DNA of 64,000 nt from Streptomyces sp. HD (lineage in GTDB: Bacteria; Actinomycetota; Actinomycetes; Streptomycetales; Streptomycetaceae), in NCBI RefSeq assembly GCF_028369295.1, contig NZ_JAQMYP010000007.1:1-64000 (forward strand), given 5' to 3'. A model generated the notes under the pieces. The model made no database searches. It was given only the letters and a program-made list of their open reading frames with translations, and was not told where the DNA came from. How positions within the stretch are numbered: position 1 is the first letter of the stretch; each line of letters begins with the position of its first letter. A program made the translations under genes and the position numbers. Below, piece by piece: positions 32,317-42,331 of the stretch.

Positions 32317-33990
32317 TCACGGCGCGCACGCGCCCAGGGTGTCCGAATCCCTTCGCCCGTCGCGCAGTTCCAGCCGCTCGCCGGGGAACCGTGCGCGAAA
32401 GCCGCGGTCGTGCGAGACCGTGACCACCGCTCCGGGATACGCCGCGAGCGCCGCCTCCAGGTCCTCGACCAGGTCGAGCGCGACATGGTTGGTCGGCTCG
32501 TCCAGTACGAGCAGATCGGCGGGCCGGGTCACGAGGTGGGCGATCTGCAGCCGCCGCTGCTGACCGGCGGACAGCGCCGGGACCGGGACATGCAGGTCCG
32601 CCTCGCGGAACAGGCCCAGTGCCAGCAGCTGTTCGGCGTGCTCCTCCGGCAGCCCCGGACGTCCGGCCGCGAAGGCGGCCAGCAGCGGGAGCCGGGTGGA
32701 GCGCGCGGGCAGCTCCTGGGGCAGGTACCCGATGCGGGCGGGGCGGCGGACCGTGCCCGCGTCCGGCTCCAGGTCGCCGGCCAGGACACGCAGCAGCGTG
32801 GACTTGCCCGCTCCGTTCTCGCCCGTGACCAGCAGCCGCTGCCCGGGCGCGACGGCCAGCGGTCCGTCCAGCCTCAGTCGCTCGCCGACCGTGACGCCGT
32901 CGAGTTCGGCGAGTGGCCGGTCGCCGGGATGCCCGCCCCGTGCCGTCGGCAGCGGCGCCGTGAACCGCAGCGGCTGTGGCGGTGCCGCGACCGGGTTGCG
33001 CCGCAGCTGGGCCAGGCGTTCACGGACCGCGCGCACCTGCCCGCCGAGCTTCGCCTCGTGCGAGCGGCGGTGCTTGCCGAAGCCCTGCCGGGGATCCCCG
33101 CCGGTCGTGGCCAGCCGCTTCCCGGCGGCGTCGAGCAGCTCCTCGGTACGGGCGACCTCCTGCAGCCAGTCCGCGTGTTCCTGCTCCGCGCGGCGCCGGG
33201 CGGCGGCCTTCGCGGCGCGGTAGCCGGCCCAGCCGTCGCCGTACCGGTGCACGGTGTGCGCATCGCGGTCGACTTCGAGGATCGTGGTGGCGATGCGCTC
33301 CAGGAAGCCGCGGTCGTGGGTGACCGCGACGACGGTGCCGCGGTGCGCGCGCAGACGCTCTTCCAGCCAGCGCACGGCCGCCGCGTCGAGATGGTTCGTC
33401 GGCTCGTCGAGGAGCAGCAGCTCGGGGGCGGCGGCCAGCACACAGGCGAGCGCGAGCCGCGACTGCTCGCCGCCGGAGAGCGTCCCGAGCGGACGGTCGC
33501 GGGTGATCCCGGCGAGCCCGAGCCCGTGCATCGCGGCGGCCACACGGGCGTCCGCCTCGTATCCGCCGCGTTCCTCGTACGCCAGCAGCAGCTCGCCGTA
33601 CGCGGCGAGTTCCTCCTCGGACGCCTCGCCGAGTCTCTCCTCGGCCGTGCGCAGCCGCCGCTCCATGGCGCGCAGTTCGGCGAGGGCGAGATCGACGGTG
33701 TCCTGCACGGTGCGGTCCGGGTCGAGGTCGAGGGTCTGGGCGAGGTGGCCGGTGCCGCCGGGGAAGCCGACGATGAGCTGTCCGGCGTCCGGCACCTCGG
33801 CCGCCGCGAGCAGGCGCAGCAGGGTGGACTTGCCCGAGCCGTTCTCGCCGATGACGGCGGCCTTCTCGCCGGGGCGGACGGTGAAGGAGACCTGGTCGAG
33901 GACGAGCCGGGTGCCGTAGGACTTGGTGACGCCCTTGACGGACAGCTGCGCCACGGAAGCGGGCACGGAGGTATGGGCGCGTTCGCGCAT
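32317..33990 (-). CDS. ABC-F ribosome-protection-type ATPase
   Basis: The 557-residue protein has two ATP-binding cassettes and no membrane segment: Walker A GENGSGKS at 48-55, signature LSGGE, Walker B LLLLDEPTNHLD; second Walker A GENGAGKST, signature LSAGQ, Walker B LLVLDEPTNH. A charged interdomain linker (HADWLQEVARTEELLD to QGFGKHRRSHEAK) fits the tRNA-interacting region of ABC-F proteins, many of which dislodge macrolides, lincosamides or related drugs from the ribosome. The start codon and SD lie in a strong inverted repeat with an upstream leader peptide (see leader entries). Confidence 0.88.
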   Translation of the reverse strand: MRERAHTSVPASVAQLSVKGVTKSYGTRLVLDQVSFTVRPGEKAAVIGENGSGKSTLLRLLAAAEVPDAGQLIVGFPGGTGHLAQTLDLDPDRTVQDTVDLALAELRAMERRLRTAEERLGEASEEELAAYGELLLAYEERGGYEADARVAAAMHGLGLAGITRDRPLGTLSGGEQSRLALACVLAAAPELLLLDEPTNHLDAAAVRWLEERLRAHRGTVVAVTHDRGFLERIATTILEVDRDAHTVHRYGDGWAGYRAAKAAARRRAEQEHADWLQEVARTEELLDAAGKRLATTGGDPRQGFGKHRRSHEAKLGGQVRAVRERLAQLRRNPVAAPPQPLRFTAPLPTARGGHPGDRPLAELDGVTVGERLRLDGPLAVAPGQRLLVTGENGAGKSTLLRVLAGDLEPDAGTVRRPARIGYLPQELPARSTRLPLLAAFAAGRPGLPEEHAEQLLALGLFREADLHVPVPALSAGQQRRLQIAHLVTRPADLLVLDEPTNHVALDLVEDLEAALAAYPGAVVTVSHDRGFRARFPGERLELRDGRRDSDTLGACAP

Positions 33991-34083
33991 GTGACTTTCC
34001 CTGGGGAGACGAAGGGTCTACGGGCAGCGCAAGCAGCGGCGTCGGCCGCGCCCGGACTCAGAGAAAGAAGTAGAAAGTCACAT
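33989..34083 (-). promoter_or_regulatory. Translational attenuator of the ABC-F gene
   Basis: A perfect 11-bp inverted repeat joins 34073-34083 (mRNA ATGTGACTTTC) to 33989-33999 (mRNA GAAAGTCACAT). The 3' arm includes the A and T of the ABC-F start codon and abuts its AGGG Shine-Dalgarno, so pairing would block initiation. The 5' arm overlaps the first codons of a short leader ORF. A second GC-rich hairpin (GCGGC/GCCGC) lies in the loop. This is the layout of ribosome-stalling attenuators such as those of erm genes. Confidence 0.6.
34058..34081 (-). CDS. Candidate leader peptide MTFYFFL
   Basis: A GTG-initiated ORF of seven codons (GTG ACT TTC TAC TTC TTT CTC TGA) lies 68 bp upstream of the ABC-F start. 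Its first codons form the 5' arm of the inverted repeat that masks the ABC-F start. The aromatic, hydrophobic product would suit drug-dependent stalling in the exit tunnel. A TACCGT hexamer at 34088-34093 would place transcription start close to the GTG, making it nearly leaderless. Expression is not proven. Confidence 0.4.
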   Translation of the reverse strand: MTFYFFL

Positions 34084-34114
34084 GCCTACGGTAGCAGAAC
34101 GGTACGTCTCGTCT

Positions 34115-34903
34115 CTACTCGTTCGATGCGCTCCTGATCACCGCGAACCGTGCCCCGTAGGGGTCGCTGAGCTTGGCGATCCGGCCGACGTCCGGCAGAT
34201 CCGTGGCCTGCGTCCGGACCGTGCCGCCCAGCTCCCGCGCCTTCGCGACCGTGGCGTCGGTGTCGGTCACCTCGAAGTACGGCAGCCAGTACGCGGGGCC
34301 CTCCGCCTCCGCCGGGTCGTCGGCCTTGTCGACGACACCGCCGAACATGGCGTCCTCGCCCTGCCCGCCGGGACTGAGCGTCGTGTAGGTGCCGCCGTAG
34401 AAGTCGAGGGCGAAGGTCTCCAGGCCGAGCGTCGCGTTGTAGAACCCCGCGGCGGCCGGTACGTCCGTCGTGTACAGCTCCAGCCAGCACAGCGAGCCGG
34501 CCTCCTGGACGACGTCGAGGCCCTTGTTGGCGCCGGGCTGCCACAGGCCGAACGGCACGCTCGCCTTGTCGGCGAGGATGGCCATGCGGCCCAGGTCCAT
34601 CACATCCATGGGCTGCACCAGCACCGAGCCGTGCGCCTGTTCGGCCGCCTTCGCGGTGGCGTCCGCGTCGGGGGTCTGGAAGTACACCGTCCAGGACGGC
34701 GGCCCCTGCTCCTCGGTGGTCTGCATGGCGCCGGCCACGGTCCTGCCGTCGAGCTGGAAGAGGCCGTAACCGCCGGTCTCGGGCCCGCCGGGCTGGAACC
34801 GCCAGCCGAACAGGCCGCCGTAGAAGGCACGGGCACCCTCGATGTCGGGTGCGCCGAGGTCGATCCAGTTCGGCGCGCCGGTGACGTAACGGGTGGTGAG
34901 CAT
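34115..34903 (-). CDS. VOC-family (glyoxalase/bleomycin-resistance-like) protein
   Basis: The 262-residue protein contains two VOC modules (PNWIDLGAPDIEGARAFYGG and CWLELYTTDVPAAAGFYNAT), each about 120 residues, forming one metal-site-type fold. The family includes dioxygenases, glyoxalases and drug-binding proteins, and no specific substrate can be assigned. GAGGAGG at 34910-34916 is 6 bp from the ATG at 34903, which is chosen over the ATG one codon upstream. The gene lies upstream of the ABC-F gene on the same strand. Confidence 0.85.
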   Translation of the reverse strand: MLTTRYVTGAPNWIDLGAPDIEGARAFYGGLFGWRFQPGGPETGGYGLFQLDGRTVAGAMQTTEEQGPPSWTVYFQTPDADATAKAAEQAHGSVLVQPMDVMDLGRMAILADKASVPFGLWQPGANKGLDVVQEAGSLCWLELYTTDVPAAAGFYNATLGLETFALDFYGGTYTTLSPGGQGEDAMFGGVVDKADDPAEAEGPAYWLPYFEVTDTDATVAKARELGGTVRTQATDLPDVGRIAKLSDPYGARFAVIRSASNE

Positions 34904-35187
34904 CATCGCCCTCCTCGGAAGGGTCTCCTTGTCCGCTCTGTCGATGTCTGCTCTGCCGAGTCTTGCACCGCCCACTGACAATCGCTGCCGGAACGCCACC
35001 GACGGCCGACCCGCCCCCGCGGTCACCATGTGTGACAGCCATGGCCCTTCTTGTTTTCAACCGTTTCCGCGCGCCGCCGTGCGTGGCGGCTTGCGGAGGG
35101 GGACCATCAAGTCGGCCGGAGGCCTTGTGTCGCGGCGTTGATCGCGCGTTGATCGAACGTTTTTCGCCGCCCGGCACGATCCTGACC
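34904..35187. other. Divergent intergenic region, VOC to WhiB-like gene
   Basis: The 284 bp between the VOC gene and the WhiB-like gene carry the promoters of both. The only recognisable element is the VOC Shine-Dalgarno. A frame through the region would extend the WhiB protein by 75 residues of low-complexity sequence but is not credible, because WhiB-like proteins of this type start just before the first cysteine region. Confidence 0.5.
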
Positions 35188-35442
35188 ATGCACTTCGACA
35201 CGATCACAACGATCACCTCGCCCGACCTGACCTGGCAGCAGGAGGCGTTGTGCGCACAGACCGGGGCGGACTTCTTCTTCCCCGAACCAGGAAGTTCCGT
35301 CCGGGAGGCGAAGCGGATCTGCGGTCTGTGCCCGATCCGCTCCGCCTGTCTGGACTACGCCCTCGACAACGACGAACGTTTCGGCGTCTGGGGCGGCCTG
35401 TCGGAGAAGGAACGCCTGGAGCTCAGGCGTATGTCACGCTGA
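35188..35442 (+). CDS. WhiB-like iron-sulfur regulator
   Basis: The 84-residue Wbl protein has the four cluster cysteines (ALCAQ, then ICGLCPIRSACLDYA) and the GVWGGLSEKER beta-turn motif followed by a basic C-terminal end (LELRRMSR). The family binds a [4Fe-4S] cluster and acts on transcription with sigma factors. Position near the laccase and SsgD-like genes recalls S. coelicolor wblH (SCO6715), but the identity is not certain. It overlaps the 3' end of the convergent glycosidase gene by 20 bp. Confidence 0.87.
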   Translation: MHFDTITTITSPDLTWQQEALCAQTGADFFFPEPGSSVREAKRICGLCPIRSACLDYALDNDERFGVWGGLSEKERLELRRMSR

Positions 35443-37894
35443 ACCGCCCGGTCCCGGCCGGCACCCGCACGTCCTGGCCCGTGACCGCGAGCTCCCGCCC
35501 GTCCGCCGACACCGACCGCACCTCACCGAACCGGCACGGATAAATGAACCGCACCCCCTCCGGCGCCTGCGTGATGTCGACGGTCACCGTCCGCTCCGCC
35601 GGGTCGTGCGCGAGCCGGTAGCCGAACGGCGACCCGAAGAGGGTCGGGGCGTCGTCCACCATCAGCCGTTCCCTGTCCGGCACCCAGTGCGGCCGTACCC
35701 CGGGCGCGATGTACAGGTGCGGGTCGCGGTCCTCGTCCGCCTCGAAGAACAGGATGTCGCGGAGCAGCAGCAGATACTCGGCGGCCGCCCAGCCGTGCGG
35801 GATGTCGCCCATGTACCAACGGCCGTACGGCACTTCACGGAAGTCCGACGCCACCGGGAAGGCGTGTTGCTCGTTCCAGGCGCCCAGCGCCACCGCCCGC
35901 CCGGCCACCCTCGGGAAGCCCGCGGCGACCGTCCAGCCGAGCAGCGCGTCCATCCGCTCCGGATCACCGGCCAGCAGATATGCGTGCGCCAACTGCATGG
36001 TCAGATAGGGCCCGTACGCGTTCCAGGCCGCCTCGTGCCGGAAGCCTCCGGTGACGAAGTGGGCGTACATCGTGTCGAGCGTGAAGCGTGCCGCGAGGTC
36101 GATGTCGTCGCCCAGTTTGCTGCCCATGTGCAGGCGCAGCGGATGGAAGTAGGCCGCCGCGCCGATCATCGTGGAGTCGAGGCGTCCGACGTCGGCGGGC
36201 CCGGTCGGGATGTACGTCTCCCACGCCCCGCGCCGCCGCTGCTCGCCCAGCACCCAGCGGATCGAGTCGCCGGTCGCCCGCTTCACGTCGTCGAAGGCGC
36301 CCCACAGCTCACCGGCCTCCGGCGCCCCGATCCGCTCGGCCAGCCGCGCGGCCTCGTACAGCCCGGCGAGCGCCCAGAGGTCGTCCCAGTAGTGCGGCTT
36401 GTCGCGCTCGCCCAGGTGCTCGGCGCTCCAGCCGCTGTGCAGCAGGCCGTACTGGTCGCGGTTGTCCCGGATCCAGCGGGCCGCGTCGCGCACGTACGGG
36501 ACGTACAGCCGGGCGCCGAAGGCCGAACGCGGGCCGCTCGTACGGTCGTAGCGGCCGATCGCCCACAGCGCCTGGCCGTTGCTGTCCCACTCCCGGTCGT
36601 CCTTCTCGTGCGGACCGCCGTAGAAGCCGTACTCGGCACACGGCCCGATCCGTCCCGGGCCGTGGTTGAACCGCAGCGGGTAGTGCGTGCCCAACTGCCT
36701 TTCGGCCAGGGCGGAATCGCCGACGAGCGAGCAGGCGGTCGCCTCCACGGACGAGTCGCGGATCCAGAAGGAGTCGTAGACCGTGGGGCCCGGGTGGATC
36801 TCGCCGTGGTCGGAGAGGATCAGCAACTGCGACCGCGCCTGCCGGAACAGGTCGGTGAGGTGCGCCACCGGGCGTGGCAGCGACGGCTGGAGTCCCTGCC
36901 CGAGCAGCTTCGCGGTCCAGAAGTCCCGGTTGGCCTGCTCCAGTTCGGCGCTCGGCGTGCCCCTGAGCTCCGCCAGGTCGCCCGGTCCGCTGAACAGATC
37001 GACGGGCAGCCGTACGTCGATCTCGAAGACCTCGTCGTCCACCACCCGGAACGGCCAGGCGAACACCGCGCTGCACAGCCCCGCAACCTGGTCCTGCGCC
37101 TCCAGGGCGCCGTTCAGCTTGCCGCCGACGACCAGGTCGTGGAACGCGCTGTGGGTGAGATAGGAGTCCGGGTCGAAGGAGTGGTCGGTGTTGCCGTAGA
37201 CGCCGTACTGCTCGGGCGGGGTGTCGAAGACGGGACCCCAGCCCGCGTTCGTCTCCACCCGCCGCTCGTCCGGCAGATGCCGCAGGAACGTCAGCCGCCG
37301 GTCGGTGACCTGCCGCCCGTTGCGGTCGTGCCGCTGGAACCCGCTCGGCCCGGCCGGCAGCACGGCCGCGCACAGCAGCCCCTCGCGCGGCTGCCCGGTC
37401 GGGCTGCCCACGGTGACGCGGCTGACGACCAGGTCGCGCTGGTCGGGACCGACGGTCGAGGCGAACGTCCGCTGCACGAACTCGACGCCCTCGGGCGTAC
37501 GGAAGGTCGTGAGCACGACCGGCAGATGCGGGGCCGCCATCCGCTGCTGCACCAGTCCGCCGTCCGGGAGCTGGGGCAGGCGTAAGGAGCCCGTCGCCGG
37601 GTCGTGCAGGAAGAAGGCGAGGCAGTACTTGTCGTAGACGGGCTCGATCTCGCCCGCCTGCCCGATCAGGGACTCCTGACGGTGGTCCTTCACCCCGACC
37701 ATGTGCCAGTAGCGGTACAGGGCGTTCGAGGCGAGAGCCGCCTCCTTGGATTCGTAGGTGCCGGAGTCGAAGTCGTCGCTCCAGCGCCGGAAGGCCTGCT
37801 GCGCCCACCAGGGCACGGGATACGGGAGCCGGTCCCGTCCTGCCCAGGCGCGCCACATGACCTCGTAGAACATCCACTCATGGGTCTGGGCCAT
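35423..37894 (-). CDS. Six-hairpin (alpha/alpha-barrel) glycosidase-like protein
   Basis: The 823-residue protein has no signal peptide. The central part (WIRDSSVEATACSLVGDSAL, EWDSNGQALWAIGRYDR, TYIPTGPADVGRLDSTMIGAA, FRHEAAWNAYGPYLTMQLAH) looks like an (alpha/alpha)6-barrel glycoside hydrolase or phosphorylase of the glucoamylase/GH63-like superfamily. N- and C-terminal parts are beta-rich. The substrate is unknown. Codon 104 is TTA, implying bldA dependence. A GGGGGTG Shine-Dalgarno lies 10 bp before the ATG at 37894. Confidence 0.7.
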   Translation of the reverse strand: MAQTHEWMFYEVMWRAWAGRDRLPYPVPWWAQQAFRRWSDDFDSGTYESKEAALASNALYRYWHMVGVKDHRQESLIGQAGEIEPVYDKYCLAFFLHDPATGSLRLPQLPDGGLVQQRMAAPHLPVVLTTFRTPEGVEFVQRTFASTVGPDQRDLVVSRVTVGSPTGQPREGLLCAAVLPAGPSGFQRHDRNGRQVTDRRLTFLRHLPDERRVETNAGWGPVFDTPPEQYGVYGNTDHSFDPDSYLTHSAFHDLVVGGKLNGALEAQDQVAGLCSAVFAWPFRVVDDEVFEIDVRLPVDLFSGPGDLAELRGTPSAELEQANRDFWTAKLLGQGLQPSLPRPVAHLTDLFRQARSQLLILSDHGEIHPGPTVYDSFWIRDSSVEATACSLVGDSALAERQLGTHYPLRFNHGPGRIGPCAEYGFYGGPHEKDDREWDSNGQALWAIGRYDRTSGPRSAFGARLYVPYVRDAARWIRDNRDQYGLLHSGWSAEHLGERDKPHYWDDLWALAGLYEAARLAERIGAPEAGELWGAFDDVKRATGDSIRWVLGEQRRRGAWETYIPTGPADVGRLDSTMIGAAAYFHPLRLHMGSKLGDDIDLAARFTLDTMYAHFVTGGFRHEAAWNAYGPYLTMQLAHAYLLAGDPERMDALLGWTVAAGFPRVAGRAVALGAWNEQHAFPVASDFREVPYGRWYMGDIPHGWAAAEYLLLLRDILFFEADEDRDPHLYIAPGVRPHWVPDRERLMVDDAPTLFGSPFGYRLAHDPAERTVTVDITQAPEGVRFIYPCRFGEVRSVSADGRELAVTGQDVRVPAGTGRFSVTYA

Positions 37895-37982
37895 GGTGTT
37901 CACCCCCTTCGAGCACCGTGGCACCGCAGGGGGTGGTCGTAAATCGCTACGACAGGACGGAGGGCCGGCCTCCGGCGGAGGG

Positions 37983-38957
37983 TCAGCCTCCGGCGCGAGC
38001 CGCCATCCGCGCCTTGCGCGCCGCCAGCTTCTCGTCGAACTTCAGGGCCTCCGCGTCCAGGCCGCCCATGAACAGACCCAGCTCCTCCTGAGCCTTCTGG
38101 CCCTCCGGGCCGAGGCCGTCGATCTCCATGATCTTCAGGAAGCGCAGGACGGGCTGGAGGACGTCGTCGTGGTGGATGCGCATGTTGTAGACCTCGCCGA
38201 TGGCCATCTGGGCGGCGGCGCGCTCGAAGCCGGGGATGCCGTGGCCGGGCATACGGAAGTTCACGACGACGTCCCGCACCGCCTGCATCGTCAGGTCCGG
38301 CGCGAGCTCGAAGGCGGCCTTGAGCAGGTTCCGGTAGAAGATCATGTGCAGGTTCTCGTCGGTCGCGATGCGCGCCAGCATGCGGTCACAGATCGGGTCG
38401 CCCGACTGGTGACCCGTGTTGCGGTGCGAGATGCGGGTCGCGAGCTCCTGGAAGGCGACGTAGGCGACCGAGTGGAGCATCGAGTGGCGGTTGTCCGACT
38501 CGAAGCCCTCGCTCATGTGGGACATGCGGAACTGCTCCAGCTTGTCCGGGTCCACCGCGCGCGAGGTGAGCAGGTAGTCGCGCATCACGATGCCGTGCCG
38601 CCCCTCCTCGGCGGTCCAGCGGTGCACCCACGTACCCCAGGCGCCGTCACGGCCGAAGAGCGAGGCGATCTCGTGGTGGTAGCTGGGCAGGTTGTCCTCG
38701 GTCAGGAGGTTCACGATGAGCGCGATGCGGCCGATCTCGGTGACCTTGGACTGCTCCTTGTCCCAGGCCTCCCCGTCCTCGAAGAGACCGGGGAAGTTGC
38801 GGCCGTCCGTCCACGGCACGTACTCGTGCGGCATCCAGTCCTTCGCGACCTTCAGGTGCCGGTTGAGTTCCGTCTCGACCACTTCCTCCAGCGCGTGCAG
38901 CAGCCGGGCGTCGGTCCAGACGGCAGGGCTTCCGAGGTGAGGGGAAGTAATGGTCAC
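37983..38957 (-). CDS. Acyl-ACP desaturase (diiron)
   Basis: The 324-residue ferritin-like diiron protein has the two metal-binding boxes EEGRHG and DENLH together with upstream glutamates (TEDNLPSYHHE), as in stearoyl-ACP desaturase and mycobacterial DesA proteins. It introduces a double bond into acyl-ACP and would supply unsaturated membrane fatty acids. The GTG start at 38957 has GGAG about 8 bp upstream. The promoter contains a periodic operator, so expression is probably under a lipid-responsive repressor. Confidence 0.9.
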   Translation of the reverse strand: MTITSPHLGSPAVWTDARLLHALEEVVETELNRHLKVAKDWMPHEYVPWTDGRNFPGLFEDGEAWDKEQSKVTEIGRIALIVNLLTEDNLPSYHHEIASLFGRDGAWGTWVHRWTAEEGRHGIVMRDYLLTSRAVDPDKLEQFRMSHMSEGFESDNRHSMLHSVAYVAFQELATRISHRNTGHQSGDPICDRMLARIATDENLHMIFYRNLLKAAFELAPDLTMQAVRDVVVNFRMPGHGIPGFERAAAQMAIGEVYNMRIHHDDVLQPVLRFLKIMEIDGLGPEGQKAQEELGLFMGGLDAEALKFDEKLAARKARMAARAGG

Positions 38958-39014
38958 AGGAACTCCAGGGGGACGCACGACACGAGGAAGGTGACCGGCG
39001 AGCGGTTGCCGGAA

Positions 39015-39060
39015 CCTACGGGATCGTAGGCTACGAACCCGTAGGTTACGAAGCCGTAGG
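39015..39060. promoter_or_regulatory. 15-bp periodic operator upstream of desaturase
   Basis: CGTAGG occurs at 39025, 39040 and 39055, exactly 15 bp apart, within longer units near CGTAGGYTACGAACC. A reversed copy CCTACG at 39015-39020 forms the palindrome CCTACG-GGAT-CGTAGG with the first. The block ends 58 bp upstream of the desaturase GTG, where promoter elements are expected. No regulator gene adjoins it, so the protein that binds must be encoded elsewhere. Confidence 0.7.
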
Positions 39061-39124
39061 TTAAGGATGGTGTAAAGACCGCTGATCAGTGGCCGTTCGG
39101 TGAGGAGTTCACGGGCATGCACAA

Positions 39125-39152
39125 AGCCCCAGGACCCGCAGGTCCCGGGGCT
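39125..39152 (-). terminator. Rho-independent terminator after DDAH
   Basis: A 12-bp inverted repeat (AGCCCCAGGACC against GGTCCCGGGGCT, one G-T pair) with a 4-base loop lies 23 bp past the stop of the dimethylarginine hydrolase gene. On the minus strand it is followed by TTTGT. This is a strong, canonical terminator for that transcript. Confidence 0.85.
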
Positions 39153-39174
39153 GAAGCAGCGATCCACTCAGTCG

Positions 39175-39951
39175 TCAGGCGTACAGCTCCCGCATCCGCA
39201 CCGAGAGACATGTCACACACCCTTCGAGCTTCTCGAACTCGCTGATGTCGACCAGCACGGGCTCGTGGCCGAGGTCGGCGAGCAGCTCCGCCGTCTTCGG
39301 GGCGCTCGCGGCCATGAGCAGCTTCTCGCCGCCGAGCAGCACCACATGCGCCCCGGACTCCTCCGGCACCGGCAGGAAGCGCGGGAACAGTGACGGGGCG
39401 TCCAGCTGCGGTATCCGGCCCAGAATCGTTCCGTCGGGCAGCGCCGTGATCGCCGACTTCAGGTGCAGCACCTTGCTCACCGGTACGGCGACGACCCGCG
39501 CCCCGAGCGGCTCGAAGGCGGCCCGAAGCTGCTGGACGCCGGCCGCGTTGGTCCGGCCGCCCCGGCCGACGTAGATCGTGTCGCCGACCTTCAGGACGTC
39601 GCCGCCGTCCAGCGTGCCCGGCTCCCAGATCCAGTTCACCGAGCAGCCGAGCGAGGCGACGGCCTCCTCGACGCCCTCGGTCTCGTCGCGCCGGGACTCG
39701 GCGCCGGAGCGGGCGATCAGCGCGACGTTGCGGTACATGACGACCGTGTCCTCGACGAACACCGAGTCGGGGCAGTCGTCGGCCGGGTCCACCTCGATCG
39801 TCTCCCAGCCGTGCGTGTGCAGGGCCTCGACGTACGCCTCCCACTGCTCGACCGCGAGATCGGCATCGACCTTCTCCCGCTCGATGTGCGTCACCAGCCC
39901 TTCGGCGAGGCGCGGGCTCGGGCGGCGGACGAGGGCCTTCTTGCTGGGCAC
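39175..39951 (-). CDS. Dimethylarginine dimethylaminohydrolase (DDAH)
   Basis: The 258-residue protein has the pentein fold. CPDSVFVEDTVV holds the substrate-binding acidic residues, LHLKSA the catalytic His, and C-terminal GCVTCLSVR the nucleophile Cys248. The family hydrolyses N-methylated arginines to citrulline and methylamines. The GTG start at 39951 begins VPSKKALVRRPSP. It lies about 100 bp downstream of the UvrA-like gene on the same strand, with a strong terminator after it. Confidence 0.9.
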   Translation of the reverse strand: MPSKKALVRRPSPRLAEGLVTHIEREKVDADLAVEQWEAYVEALHTHGWETIEVDPADDCPDSVFVEDTVVMYRNVALIARSGAESRRDETEGVEEAVASLGCSVNWIWEPGTLDGGDVLKVGDTIYVGRGGRTNAAGVQQLRAAFEPLGARVVAVPVSKVLHLKSAITALPDGTILGRIPQLDAPSLFPRFLPVPEESGAHVVLLGGEKLLMAASAPKTAELLADLGHEPVLVDISEFEKLEGCVTCLSVRMRELYA

Positions 39952-40053
39952 GACGGGATCTCCGGATCGATGGCGGTTTCGGCGGCCCCGTGATGTGTCG
40001 GGCACCGGTCTGCCATCATGCAGGGCCGGTCCGCCCGCACAAAACCCTCGTTG

Positions 40054-42321
<2,268 letters not shown>

Positions 42322-42331
42322 GCTTCCGAAG

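Noticed and set aside
34963..35187. N-terminal extension of the WhiB-like protein
   Set aside because: Low-complexity sequence unlike any WhiB; ATG at 35188 gives the usual size.
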